Part shown: positions 32,264 through 41,341 of the stretch, one piece after another
Layout of the letters: each line of letters begins with the position of its first letter
How positions within the stretch are numbered: the stretch's first letter is position 1
Origin: Amycolatopsis sp. A133
GTDB taxonomy: Bacteria; Actinomycetota; Actinomycetes; Mycobacteriales; Pseudonocardiaceae
Direction: 5' to 3'
DNA: 64,000 nt
Assembly: GCF_031082405.1 (NCBI RefSeq)
Contig: NZ_JAVHJU010000076.1
Location: 62,001 to 126,000 of the forward strand
Made by a program: the position numbers and the translations under genes
The notes under the pieces: generated by a model
Told to the model about the DNA's origin: nothing
The model's database searches: none
The model's input: the letters and a program-made list of their open reading frames with translations, nothing else

Positions 32264-33742
32264 GTGCTGGAGCAAGTCCTCGAAGCCGCAAAATCCGATA
32301 CCCCGGTCGAGGCCGCCGCGTTCGTCGCCGGGCAGTGGTCCCGAGCCGGATCAAGGGCCGACCGCACCGGTCCCCACCGGCGAAAAGTGGTGTCCACTTC
32401 GTTCCTCGCGGACGAGGCCCAGATCTCCCGCGCGGTCCGGTACGCCGCCGCGTCCGCACCCGCTGTCGCCCGCTTGGCCCCGGCCTCCCGCGCGGCGATC
32501 CTGGAGCGCGCCTCACGGCTGGCCGAAGACCACCGGGACGACATCGCCCGGCTGATCGCCCTGGAACTCGGGAAGCCCCTCAAGGACGGACGGGGCGAGC
32601 TCGACCGCGTCGCCGACACCTTCGCCGTCTGCGCCGCCGAAACCCGGCACATCGGCGGGGAGAACCTGCCGGTCGCCGGCTGGGAACGCGGGGTCGGCAA
32701 CACGGCACTGACCTACCGCGCGCCGGCCGGGGTGGCCCTGGCGATCACGCCGTTCAACGCTCCGGCGAACCTCCTCGCGCACAAGCTCGGCGCCTCGTTC
32801 GCCGCCGGCAACACCACGCTGGTCAAGGCCCCGCCCCAGGCACCGGCCACCACCGCGGCGGTCGTGGCGTTGCTGCTGGAAGCCGGGATGCCACCGGAAG
32901 CCGTGCAGCTGCTGCACGGCGGCGGTGACGTCGGCGCCGCCCTCTGCGCGGCCCGCGAGGTCGCCGTCATCAGCTTCACCGGCAGTGCCGAGACCGGCAA
33001 CGCGGTCGCCCGCGCGGCCGGTGCGAAACGGCTGGTGCTGGAACTCGGCGGCAACGCGGCAACGCTGGTGTGCGCCGACGCCGACATCACCCTCGCCGCC
33101 AAAACCTGCGCCCGCACCGGTTACAGCAACTCCGGCCAGAGCTGCATCTCCGTCCAGCGGGTCTACGTGCACCGCAGCCGGTTCGAAGACTTCCTCACCG
33201 CGTTCCGCACCGAAGTCGAAGGCCTGCGGGTCGGCGACCCCCTGGACGAGACCACGGACGTCGGCTCGATGGTCGACGACGAAGCCGCCGCCCGCGTCGA
33301 AAAGTGGACCGCCGAAGCGGCAGCCGGCGGCGCGCGGGTCTTGCTGGGCGGTACCCGCGACGGGGCCACGCTGCTGCCCACCATCGTCGCCGACCCCGCA
33401 CCGGACGCCACCGTCGTCGTCGAGGAGGTGTTCGGCGCCCTGGTGGCGGTGCTGCCGTTCGACGACCTCGGCACCGTGATCGCCGCGTGCAACACCAGCC
33501 GGTTCGGCCTGCAGGCCGGCATCTTCACCCAGGACATCGGCACGATCTTCACCGCGTGGCGCGAACTGCAGGTCGGCGGGTTGATCGTCAACGGCTCGTC
33601 GAACTTCCGCCTCGACCACGTGCCCTTCGGCGGGGTGAAGGACTCCGGCTTCGGCCGCGAATCCCCCGCGCCCATGATCGACGACTACACCGTCGTCAAG
33701 ACCCTCGTGCTGCGCAACCTGTCCATCTGGGGCGAGCAGTGA
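32264..33742 (+). CDS. NAD(P)+-dependent aldehyde dehydrogenase
   Basis: 492 residues from GTG 32264, seven bases after AGGGAG. The catalytic cysteine is C294 (SNSGQSCISVQR) and the general base E260 (VLELGGNAATLV); the cofactor motif FTGSAETGN is present. It oxidises an aldehyde to the acid. The next gene codes for a ThDP enzyme of the 2-keto-acid-decarboxylase/acetolactate-synthase family, so decarboxylation of a keto acid followed by oxidation of the resulting aldehyde is a plausible pair. Confidence 0.92.
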   Translation: MLEQVLEAAKSDTPVEAAAFVAGQWSRAGSRADRTGPHRRKVVSTSFLADEAQISRAVRYAAASAPAVARLAPASRAAILERASRLAEDHRDDIARLIALELGKPLKDGRGELDRVADTFAVCAAETRHIGGENLPVAGWERGVGNTALTYRAPAGVALAITPFNAPANLLAHKLGASFAAGNTTLVKAPPQAPATTAAVVALLLEAGMPPEAVQLLHGGGDVGAALCAAREVAVISFTGSAETGNAVARAAGAKRLVLELGGNAATLVCADADITLAAKTCARTGYSNSGQSCISVQRVYVHRSRFEDFLTAFRTEVEGLRVGDPLDETTDVGSMVDDEAAARVEKWTAEAAAGGARVLLGGTRDGATLLPTIVADPAPDATVVVEEVFGALVAVLPFDDLGTVIAACNTSRFGLQAGIFTQDIGTIFTAWRELQVGGLIVNGSSNFRLDHVPFGGVKDSGFGRESPAPMIDDYTVVKTLVLRNLSIWGEQ

Positions 33743-33778
33743 CCAAAACCGCCGAGCGATAAGAGGAGTCCGACTTCG

Positions 33779-35524
33779 ATGAGCGCCCCCGCCCCGACCA
33801 TCACCGCCGCCGACGCGCTCGTGCGCCAACTGGAGTCCTACGGCGTCGAGTACGTCTTCGGCCTGTGCGGACACACCAACATCGCCTTCCTGGACGCCTT
33901 GGGCCGCAGCCGCATCGAGTTCGTCATGGCGCGCCACGAGCAGGCCGCGGCCCACGCCGCCGACGGCTACGCCCGCGCCACCGGCAAGCCCGGCGTCCTG
34001 CTGGTGCACGTCGGCCCCGGCATGATGAACGCGGTCACCGGCGTGGCCACCGCGGCGTTCGACTCGGTCCCGCTGATCACCATCTCCGGCGACGTCCCGT
34101 CGTACTACCACGGCCGGCACCCGCACCAGGAAGTCAACCTGCACGCCGACGCCGACCAGACCGCGATCTACCGCCCGTTCGTCAAGCGGGCCTGGCAGGT
34201 GCACCGCGCCGAGGACCTCGCCCGGTTCACCGAGCGCGCGTTCTGGACGGCGACCTCGGGCCGCCCCGGTGCGGTGCTGCTCAGCGTCCCGATGGACCAC
34301 TTCTCCCGCGAAGTCCCGCTCGTCGAGTACCCGCTCGTCGCCCACCCGGCGAAGCCCGCGCTGTCCGACGCCGACGCCCGGCGGATCGCGCAGGCACTGG
34401 CCGGCGCCGAACGCCCGCTCGTCTACCTCGGCGGCGGCCTCCGTTCACCGGAAGGACGGGCCGCGCTGCTCGAACTGGTCGAGCACCTCGACATCCCGGT
34501 GGCCCACTCCCTGATGGCCAAGGGCACCCTGCCCGACCGCCACCCGCTCGTCATGGGCATGACCGGGTTCTGGGGCCTCGAGCTGACCAACGAGTACACC
34601 CGCAAGGCCGACGTCGTGCTGGCCCTCGGGACCCGGTTCGCCGAGACCGACGCCAGCTCGTGGAACTCCGATTACACCTGGGCGTTCCCGCCGGGCCGGC
34701 TTATCCAGATCGACCTCGACGCCGCCGAGATCGGCCGCAACTACCCCGTCGAGATCGGCGCGGTCGCCGACGTGAACCACGCCGTTCCGGCCATCGCGGC
34801 CGCCGTCAAGGACCTGGTGGCCGAGCCCGTCGACCGGGCCGACGTCCGCGAGCAGATCGGCACCGTCCGCACGGAGCTCTTCTCGGCGAGCCAGGAACGC
34901 GGCCGCAGCACCGATTTCCCGCTGCGCCCCGAACGGATCCTGGAGGATCTGCGCACGACGCTGCCCGCGGACGCCGTGCTCGTCACCGACGTCGGGTGGA
35001 ACAAGAACGGCGTCGCCCAGTGCTACGAGCTGCCCGAAGAGGGCCGGTTCATCACCCCGGGCGGCGCGTCCACGATGGGCTTCGGCCCGGCGGCCGCGGT
35101 CGGCGTGCAGCTGGCCCAGCCCGACCGCGTCGTCGTCGCGCTGGTCGGCGACGGCGGGATGAGCGCCCAGCTGCCCGCCGTGCCCCTGGCCGTCGAGCGG
35201 GGCCTGCCCGTGCTGTTCGTGGTGATGAACAACCGGGCGCACGGCACGATCGCGGACCTGCAGGCCCACAACTTCGGCCAGAGCTTCGGCTGCGAATTCC
35301 GCGACCGGGACGGCAATCCCTTCTCCCCCGACTTCGCGGCCTTCGGCCGGTCCTGCGGCGCCGACGGCTACACCGTCGAACGCCCCGAGGACCTCGCCGC
35401 CGCGCTGCGCGAGGCGATCGCGAACCGGCGCCCCGCCGTGCTCGACGTCCCCATGGTCAACGAGCCGGTGCCGACGCCGGGGCACTGGAACATCAACGAC
35501 ATCTACCAAGGCGTCTTCGAATGA
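33779..35524 (+). CDS. Thiamine-diphosphate-dependent enzyme (acetolactate-synthase / 2-keto-acid-decarboxylase-like)
   Basis: 581 residues. The catalytic Glu is E54 in MARHEQAAAHAADGYARATG, and the ThDP/Mg motif is VGDGGMSAQLPAVPLAVERGLPVLFVVMNN. A middle domain is present but FAD-binding features are not obvious. Biosynthetic acetolactate synthase normally has a small regulatory subunit gene, which is absent, and the neighbours are an aldehyde dehydrogenase and an acid importer. A catabolic 2-keto-acid decarboxylase or carboligase is therefore favoured. Confidence 0.86.
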   Translation: MSAPAPTITAADALVRQLESYGVEYVFGLCGHTNIAFLDALGRSRIEFVMARHEQAAAHAADGYARATGKPGVLLVHVGPGMMNAVTGVATAAFDSVPLITISGDVPSYYHGRHPHQEVNLHADADQTAIYRPFVKRAWQVHRAEDLARFTERAFWTATSGRPGAVLLSVPMDHFSREVPLVEYPLVAHPAKPALSDADARRIAQALAGAERPLVYLGGGLRSPEGRAALLELVEHLDIPVAHSLMAKGTLPDRHPLVMGMTGFWGLELTNEYTRKADVVLALGTRFAETDASSWNSDYTWAFPPGRLIQIDLDAAEIGRNYPVEIGAVADVNHAVPAIAAAVKDLVAEPVDRADVREQIGTVRTELFSASQERGRSTDFPLRPERILEDLRTTLPADAVLVTDVGWNKNGVAQCYELPEEGRFITPGGASTMGFGPAAAVGVQLAQPDRVVVALVGDGGMSAQLPAVPLAVERGLPVLFVVMNNRAHGTIADLQAHNFGQSFGCEFRDRDGNPFSPDFAAFGRSCGADGYTVERPEDLAAALREAIANRRPAVLDVPMVNEPVPTPGHWNINDIYQGVFE

Positions 35525-35556
35525 CCCCCGCCACCGCACACAACGGAGTGTCCCCC

Positions 35557-36714
35557 ATGCACCGACCCGGAATCAGACGACTGCTCGCCTCGCTGACCCT
35601 GCTGGCCGCGGGGGCCGCGGCCGCCTGCAGCGCGCCCGGCAGCTCCACGTCGTCCCCCTCGGACACCAGCGGCCCGATCAAGATAGCAGTGGTCAACGCG
35701 CAGAGCGGGCAGCTCAGCTCGCTGGGTGCGTGGGAGTACAAGGGCGCGAAGCTGGCTGTCGACCAGTGGAACGCCAAGGGCGGGGTCAACGGCCGCAAGG
35801 TCCAGCTCGACGTCTTCGACGACGCCGGCGACCCCACCGTCGGCACCAACCTGGCGCGCAAGATCTCCAGCGAGGGCTACATCGCGATGATCGGCACCGC
35901 CGAGAGCGCGGTGACCGTGGCGATGGCACCGGTGCTGCAGCAGGCGAAGATCCCGAGCATCACCTCCGGGCAGTCGCCGGCGATCATCGCGGTGAAGAGC
36001 CCGTTCCAGTTCCTCAACGGGCCGACGAGCACGACCTACGACGAGACGCTCGCGAAGTACCTGGTGGACCGGAAGGGCCAGAAGAACATCGCGTTCATCA
36101 CCAACAACGGCTCCTACGGCAAGGGCGAGCACGACGCGTTCGGCAAGGCGCTGGCCGCTCGCGGCGTCACACCGGTCGACGATCAGGTCGTCACGACCGA
36201 TCAAAAGGACTTCAGCGCCGCGCTGACCTCGATCCGGCAGAAGAACCCGCAGGTGCTGTTCGTCGGGACCGAGGAGGTCGAGGCGGGGCTGATCGTCAAG
36301 CAGGCCCGTGAACTCGGCATCACCGCGACCATCGCCGGCGCCGCCCCGATGGGCACGACGGTGTACCTCACCACGGCCGGAGCGAGCAACGCCGAAGGCA
36401 CCGTCGTCAGCAGCCCGTACCTCAGCAACGAGACCAGCGACGCGGCCCGGCAGTTCGCCCAGGCCTACAAGGCGGCCTACAACGAGGACGCGGAACTGCA
36501 CGGCGCCAAGGCCTACGACGGCGCCGGCATCTTCCTGACCGCGCTGAAGACCGGCAACGGCGCGACCGGCCGGCAGCTGGCCGACGCCATCCGCGGCACC
36601 AAGTACCCCGGGCTGCTCGGCGAGTTCACGTTCGACCAGACCGGGGTCGGCATCCACGCCACGTCGATCGGTGTCATCACCGGCGGCAAGCTCGTCGCGG
36701 CCCCCGCCAGCTGA
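35557..36714 (+). CDS. ABC transporter substrate-binding lipoprotein (Liv/aromatic-acid type)
   Basis: 385 residues from ATG 35557, which has GGAG upstream and starts at a proper lipoprotein signal (RRLLASLTLLAAGAAAACS, lipobox Cys about residue 24). A further ATG at 35521 overlaps the upstream stop and would add 12 residues. The mature part is a periplasmic-binding type-1 domain (IKIAVVNAQSGQLSSLGAWEYKGAKLAVDQWNAKGGVNG). It captures a branched-chain amino acid or, more likely here, an organic or aromatic acid for the importer that follows. Confidence 0.92.
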   Translation: MHRPGIRRLLASLTLLAAGAAAACSAPGSSTSSPSDTSGPIKIAVVNAQSGQLSSLGAWEYKGAKLAVDQWNAKGGVNGRKVQLDVFDDAGDPTVGTNLARKISSEGYIAMIGTAESAVTVAMAPVLQQAKIPSITSGQSPAIIAVKSPFQFLNGPTSTTYDETLAKYLVDRKGQKNIAFITNNGSYGKGEHDAFGKALAARGVTPVDDQVVTTDQKDFSAALTSIRQKNPQVLFVGTEEVEAGLIVKQARELGITATIAGAAPMGTTVYLTTAGASNAEGTVVSSPYLSNETSDAARQFAQAYKAAYNEDAELHGAKAYDGAGIFLTALKTGNGATGRQLADAIRGTKYPGLLGEFTFDQTGVGIHATSIGVITGGKLVAAPAS

Positions 36715-36770
36715 CTCGCCCCCGAGGGGCCGCGCGGAACCGCCCGGCCCCCGCCGGTGGAAGGACCCCC

Positions 36771-37640
36771 ATGCAAGTTCTGCTCCAAACCCTCGTCGGC
36801 GGGCTCAGCTTCGGTGCCGTCTACGCCCTCGTCGCGATGGGCTTCTCGATCGTCTACCGCACCATGGGCCTGGTGAACTTCGCCCACGGCCAGGTGGTCA
36901 TGGTCGGCGCCTACGCGGCTTCGACGTTCTACATGTCTTCCCGGCTCCCGTTCATCCTCGCCATCGTGGTCGCCATGGTGGTGACCGGGCTCATCGCGCT
37001 GGTCATGGAGCGGGTGCTGCGCCCGCTCGAAAACAAGGACTTCGACCTCATGCTGATCGGCACCATCGGCTTCGGCGTGGTGCTCGAGTCGCTGGCCACG
37101 ATCATCTGGGGCGCGACCGGGCACGCGGTCCCCACGCCCGTGGAGACCGGGCCGCTGGACCTGTTCGGCGTGCGCGTCCGCACCTACAACCTCGTGGTGC
37201 TCGCCGTCGCCGCCGTCGCCACCGTGCTGTTGCTGCTGTTCCTGCAGCGCACCAAGCGCGGTGCCGCGATGCAGGCGGTGGCCATGGACCACGAGGCCGC
37301 GACGGCCGTCGGCATCCACGTCGGGCGCAGCAACGCGATCGCGTTCGCGATCGGCGCGGGGCTCGCCGCCCTCGCCGGAGGGCTGGTCGGCCCGCTGCTG
37401 TACGTCAGTCCCACGCTCGGCGGCACCTTGGGCATCAAGGGGTTCGCCGCGGCCATCCTCGGCGGCTTCGGCAACATCGGCGGCGCGATCGCGGGTGGTC
37501 TCGCCATCGGCTTGCTCGACTCGTACGCCTCCGGTCAGTTCCAGGGCTATTCGGACCTGGTGGTGTTCCTCGCCTTCACGGTCATCATCATGATCCGGCC
37601 GACCGGGTTCTTCGGCGAACGGACGGTGAACCGGGCATGA
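36771..37640 (+). CDS. livH: Branched-chain-type ABC transporter permease (LivH family)
   Basis: 289 residues with about eight membrane segments. LivH features are the start LLQTLVGGLSFGAVYALVAMGFSIVYRTMGLVNFAHG and the late GGFGNIGGAIAGGLAIGLLD. Its ATGA overlaps the start of the fused LivM-LivG gene. It forms one half of the membrane channel. Confidence 0.93.
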   Translation: MQVLLQTLVGGLSFGAVYALVAMGFSIVYRTMGLVNFAHGQVVMVGAYAASTFYMSSRLPFILAIVVAMVVTGLIALVMERVLRPLENKDFDLMLIGTIGFGVVLESLATIIWGATGHAVPTPVETGPLDLFGVRVRTYNLVVLAVAAVATVLLLLFLQRTKRGAAMQAVAMDHEAATAVGIHVGRSNAIAFAIGAGLAALAGGLVGPLLYVSPTLGGTLGIKGFAAAILGGFGNIGGAIAGGLAIGLLDSYASGQFQGYSDLVVFLAFTVIIMIRPTGFFGERTVNRA

Positions 37641-39529
37641 GCACTGGGACGTCCGGGGCTGCGCCCCAGGCCGGGGGCTCCGCCACCCGGAACCCCCGAA
37701 AAGCACCCTTCCTGCGTGACAAGTCCACCGCGGCCAAGGTGATCGCCGTCGCCGCGATCGCCGTCCTCGCCTGGTTCCTGCCCTACGGGCTGGACACCTA
37801 CGGCATCCACGTCGTCAACATCGCGATCGTCTTCGCCCTGCTGGCCGTCGGCCTCGGCCTCGCCCTCGGCGTCGCCGGGCAGATCAACCTCGCCCAGATC
37901 GCCTTCTTCGGCATCGGCTCCTACTCCCTGGCCATCTTCACCACGTCGGCCGGCCTCGGGTTCTGGGTTTCCGCCGTGCTCGCGATGCTCGCCACCGCAC
38001 TGGCGGGGCTCTTCGTCGGCATCCCGGCCCTGCGCGTCCAATCGCACTACCTCGGTATCGTCACCCTCGGTCTCGCACTGGCCTTCACCAACTGGGTCAC
38101 CAACGCCCAGATCGCCGGCGGCGCCTCGGGGATCAACGGAATCCCCGCCCCGCCGCTGTTCGGCATCGACCTGACCAACGAGTACCTGTACTACTACTTC
38201 GAGCTGATCGTCTTCGCGCTGGCCATCGGGTTCGCCGTGTTCCTCGTCCGCACCGCGCTCGGCCGGCGCCTGCGGGCGATGCGCGACGACTCGCTCGCCG
38301 CCGGCGCCGTCGGTGCCCCGGTATCGCTCCTGCGCATGACGGCGTTCCTGACCGCGAGCGTGTACGGCGGCGCGGCCGGCGTCCTGTACGCCGGGCTGAT
38401 CCACTACATCGCGCCCGAGTCGTTCAGCGTGGCCAACATGTTCCTGCTGCTGGCGATGGTCATCATCGGCGGACGGCAGAGCATCGTCGGCTGCGTGGTC
38501 GGCGCCCTCGCGCTGGCCCTGGTGCGCGAGGCGCTCGTCGACTTCTCCGTCTACGCGCAGCTCGGCTACGGGAGCGTCGTGGTGCTGATGGTCGTGTTCG
38601 CACCCACCGGCCTGGCCGGCCTCCCCCGCCGGATCCGCGCCGCGGTGCACCGCCGCCGGCACCGGGAAGCGGGTGTGCTGCGGGAGTTCCGCCCGTACGA
38701 GCCGGCCACCGGGGAAGCGACCTCGGGTTCCCTCGAAATCTCCGGAATCACCAAGCAGTTCAAGGGTCTGCGCGCTCTCGACGGCGTGACGCTGTCGGTC
38801 GCGCCCGGCGAGATCCGCGGCATCGTCGGGCCCAACGGCTCCGGGAAGACCACGCTGTTCAACGTGATCAGCGGGATCTACACCACCGGCGGCGGGACCG
38901 CGAGCTTCAGCGGGCGGCAGCTGATCGGGCAGCGCCCGCACCAGCTGTCCCAGCAGGGCATGTCACGGACGTTCCAGAACCTGCGGCTGTTCGGGCAGAT
39001 GACGGTCGAGGAGAACCTCCTGGTCGCGCTCGACCGCACACCGATGCGCTCGGCGTGGCAGTACGTGGTGTGGCCGATCGGCATCTGGCGCCACGAACGG
39101 CGGCTGCGGCGCGCCGCGGCGGAGCTGCTCGACCGGTTCGGCCTGACGGACTTCGCCGACGCTGCCCCCCGCTCGCTGCCGTACGGCATCCAGCGGCGGG
39201 TCGAACTGGCCCGGGCGATGGCGGCCGAGCCCAGCCTGCTGCTGCTGGACGAGCCCGCCGCGGGCCTCAACGGCCAGGAGGTCGGGCAGCTGCAGGAGAT
39301 CGTGCGGTCCATTCGCGACAGCGGGGTGACGGTGGTGCTGATCGAGCACAACATGGGCCTGGTCATGTCGCTGTGCGACCGGGTCACGGTGCTGGCGAGC
39401 GGCCGGGTGATCGCGGAAGGGACACCCGCGGAGGTCGCCGTCCAGCCGGAGGTCATCGAGGCCTACCTCGGCGACTCGTTCAGCACGGCCGAGGTCGTGG
39501 AAGCCGTGGAGACGGAGGCACTGCAGTGA
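37637..39529 (+). CDS. Fused ABC permease-ATPase (LivM-LivG)
   Basis: 630 residues. Residues ~1-345 are a LivM-type permease (GLGLALGVAGQINLAQIAFFGIGSYSLA; YLGIVTLGLALAF; GGRQSIVGCVVGA). Residues ~368-630 are a LivG ATPase with Walker A GPNGSGKTTLFNVISG, signature LPYGIQRRVELARAM and Walker B LLLLDEPAAGL. LivM and LivG are usually separate, so here the permease and ATPase are fused, a known but minority arrangement. Start ATGA overlaps livH; the stop overlaps livF. Confidence 0.93.
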   Translation: MSTGTSGAAPQAGGSATRNPRKAPFLRDKSTAAKVIAVAAIAVLAWFLPYGLDTYGIHVVNIAIVFALLAVGLGLALGVAGQINLAQIAFFGIGSYSLAIFTTSAGLGFWVSAVLAMLATALAGLFVGIPALRVQSHYLGIVTLGLALAFTNWVTNAQIAGGASGINGIPAPPLFGIDLTNEYLYYYFELIVFALAIGFAVFLVRTALGRRLRAMRDDSLAAGAVGAPVSLLRMTAFLTASVYGGAAGVLYAGLIHYIAPESFSVANMFLLLAMVIIGGRQSIVGCVVGALALALVREALVDFSVYAQLGYGSVVVLMVVFAPTGLAGLPRRIRAAVHRRRHREAGVLREFRPYEPATGEATSGSLEISGITKQFKGLRALDGVTLSVAPGEIRGIVGPNGSGKTTLFNVISGIYTTGGGTASFSGRQLIGQRPHQLSQQGMSRTFQNLRLFGQMTVEENLLVALDRTPMRSAWQYVVWPIGIWRHERRLRRAAAELLDRFGLTDFADAAPRSLPYGIQRRVELARAMAAEPSLLLLDEPAAGLNGQEVGQLQEIVRSIRDSGVTVVLIEHNMGLVMSLCDRVTVLASGRVIAEGTPAEVAVQPEVIEAYLGDSFSTAEVVEAVETEALQ

Positions 39530-40242
39530 ACCCAGGCGACTTGGTCGTGGAAGACCTCGCCGTGCACTACGGCGGGGTCCAGGCGGTCAGCTCCGTGTCG
39601 TTCACCGTCGGCGCCGGCCGCTGCCTGGGCATCATCGGGGCCAACGGCGCGGGCAAGACGTCGACGTTGAAGGCCCTGATGGGGCTGGTCCCCCGCAAGG
39701 TGGGCACGCTCCGCCTCGGCGACCAGGACCTGACCAAGGTGAAGCCGAAGGACATCGTGCGCCACGGCATCGGGTACGTCCCCGAAGGCCGGCACGTGTT
39801 CACCGGGCTGACGGTGGAGAAGAACCTGTTGCTCGGGGCGTACCTGCGGTCGTGGAAGGGCAGGGCGCAGGAGAAGCTGGCCGAGGTCTACGAGATGTTC
39901 CCGGTCCTCGGCGAGATGCAGCACCGCCTGGCCGGGGCCCTGTCCGGGGGCCAGCAGCAGATGCTGGCGATCGGCCGGGCCCTGATGTCCGAGCCCCGGC
40001 TGGTGCTGCTGGACGAGCCGTCGATGGGCCTGTCCCCGAAGCTGGTGGAGGAGATCCTCGGCACGCTGCAGCGGCTGTCCGCGTCGGGGCTCGGGCTGCT
40101 GCTGGTGGAGCAGAACGCGAAGCTGACGTTCGAGGCCACCGAGACGTGCGTGGTCATGGAGAACGGGCGGATCGCGATGACCGGCAGCTCCGCCGAGCTG
40201 GCGCACGATCCGCTGGTCCGGCAGATCTACCTCGGGCTGTAG
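39526..40242 (+). CDS. livF: Branched-chain-type ABC transporter ATPase (LivF family)
   Basis: 238 residues, GTG start overlapping the previous stop, with GGAGG upstream. Walker A is GANGAGKTSTLKALMG, the signature LSGGQQQMLAIGRALM, Walker B LVLLDEPSMGL. It is the second ATPase of the importer and completes the set binding protein - LivH - LivMG - LivF. Confidence 0.94.
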   Translation: MNPGDLVVEDLAVHYGGVQAVSSVSFTVGAGRCLGIIGANGAGKTSTLKALMGLVPRKVGTLRLGDQDLTKVKPKDIVRHGIGYVPEGRHVFTGLTVEKNLLLGAYLRSWKGRAQEKLAEVYEMFPVLGEMQHRLAGALSGGQQQMLAIGRALMSEPRLVLLDEPSMGLSPKLVEEILGTLQRLSASGLGLLLVEQNAKLTFEATETCVVMENGRIAMTGSSAELAHDPLVRQIYLGL

Positions 40243-40304
40243 CGGTTGCCACGAACACCCGGGGCACACTGGTGCTTCGTGGTCATCGGGGGTCCGGGAA
40301 CGAC

Positions 40305-40767
40305 GTGCCGCAGTTGCAAGTCCACTTCACCGCTGCCCAGGTCTTGCAGCACGGCGACGGCGGGTTGCCGCTGAACCTACTTCCCGGACTTCCTCCCCCG
40401 CCGGAGAAGTGCGCGACAGCCGGGCGTTGCACGTGTACTTCGGGGCCCTGCTCGAATCGGATCTCCCGGTGATTGCCGGCGCGCGCATCGCGTGCGCCGG
40501 CGGCATCCAGCGGTACCTGAGCGACGGTACGGCGGCAACCACGTGGGCGCGCTGCTGGGACCCACGCGGGCCGCGATCCTGCGCTCCGCCGTCACCGGCA
40601 CGACCACCTGCCGGCTGGCCCGGCAGGCCGGGGTCGCCCCGGCGACCGTCAGCCACCACACGAACGTCTTGCGCGACGCGGGGCTCATCACGACCGACCG
40701 GCACGAGAACCTCGCGACCCGCCTCATCACCCCGCTCGGACCGGCGGTGCTCACCTCCGCGGGCTAG
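40305..40767 (+). pseudogene. Decayed ArsR-family (DUF5937-type) regulator
   Basis: Three fragments in three frames match successive parts of one regulator. First, a start-like VPQLQVHFTAAQVLQ (from GTG 40305), running shortly into LLPGLPPPP, which resembles the PDFLxPPP motif. Second, from about 40420 in another frame, ALHVYFGALLESDLPVIAGARIACAGG, like the central helix. Third, from about 40540 in the third frame, the winged helix LGPTRAAILRSAVTGTTTCRLARQAG followed by APATVSHHTNVLRDAGLITT. Intact members have about 320 residues; only about 150 codons remain. Internal deletions and frameshifts have inactivated it. Confidence 0.68.
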
Positions 40768-40879
40768 CCCGCCGGGAGTGTTTCGAGCGAGTTCGAAGGA
40801 GCGCTCCCACCGGTGGCCGAGGTGCCAGAGTCTCCCCCGGATCTCCTGGTCCGGAAAGACACTGCGAATGGAGGGTGAG

Positions 40880-41278
40880 ATGAGGTTGCCGAAGTGGGGG
40901 GCAGTCGGCGCGGCGACGATCGGCGCGGCGGGGCTGCTGGCGCTGGGCGCTCCCGTGGCGGGGGCCGCGAACACCACGGACGTCGCGAGACCGTCCCAGA
41001 GCGCGCAGATGCGGGCTCTTCCCTGTGAGAACTGGACGGTCCAGATCCCCGAAGGGCACGCGTCGGGGACGTGGTGCAACAACTACACGACCGTGAGCGG
41101 GAAGGTCACCGACGACAAGGCCGACGGCCGGTGCCCGTACGTCCGCTCGCACTGGAGCAACGGCGGGGTGAGCGACAGCGCCTCGATCGGCCCGAAGGGC
41201 GCGTCCCGGTCGTTCACGCTGAACGCGCCGTCGGGGACGACCTCGACGCAGATCAGCATCCACTACGTGCTCTGCTGA
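40880..41278 (+). CDS. Small secreted protein of unknown function
   Basis: 132 residues from ATG 40880, five bases after GGAGG (an alternative ATG at 40868 lacks one). The first 33 residues are a Sec signal peptide (LPKWGAVGAATIGAAGLLALGAPVAGA). The mature ~95 residues contain four cysteines (CENW, TWCNNYTT, RCPYVR, and the C-terminal YVLC), which could form two disulfides. No domain is recognised. A strong terminator follows. Confidence 0.75.
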   Translation: MRLPKWGAVGAATIGAAGLLALGAPVAGAANTTDVARPSQSAQMRALPCENWTVQIPEGHASGTWCNNYTTVSGKVTDDKADGRCPYVRSHWSNGGVSDSASIGPKGASRSFTLNAPSGTTSTQISIHYVLC

Positions 41279-41295
41279 GCCGACGTCCGGCTCGG

Positions 41296-41325
41296 CGCCC
41301 GGCCGGGAAACCTCCCGGCCGGGCG
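41296..41325. terminator. Bidirectional terminator hairpin
   Basis: Perfect 13-bp stem (CGCCCGGCCGGGA at 41296-41308 and its complement at 41313-41325) with loop AACC, between the convergent small secreted protein and ThuA genes. Confidence 0.82.
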
Positions 41326-41341
41326 TCCGGCCTCCGCGGGA

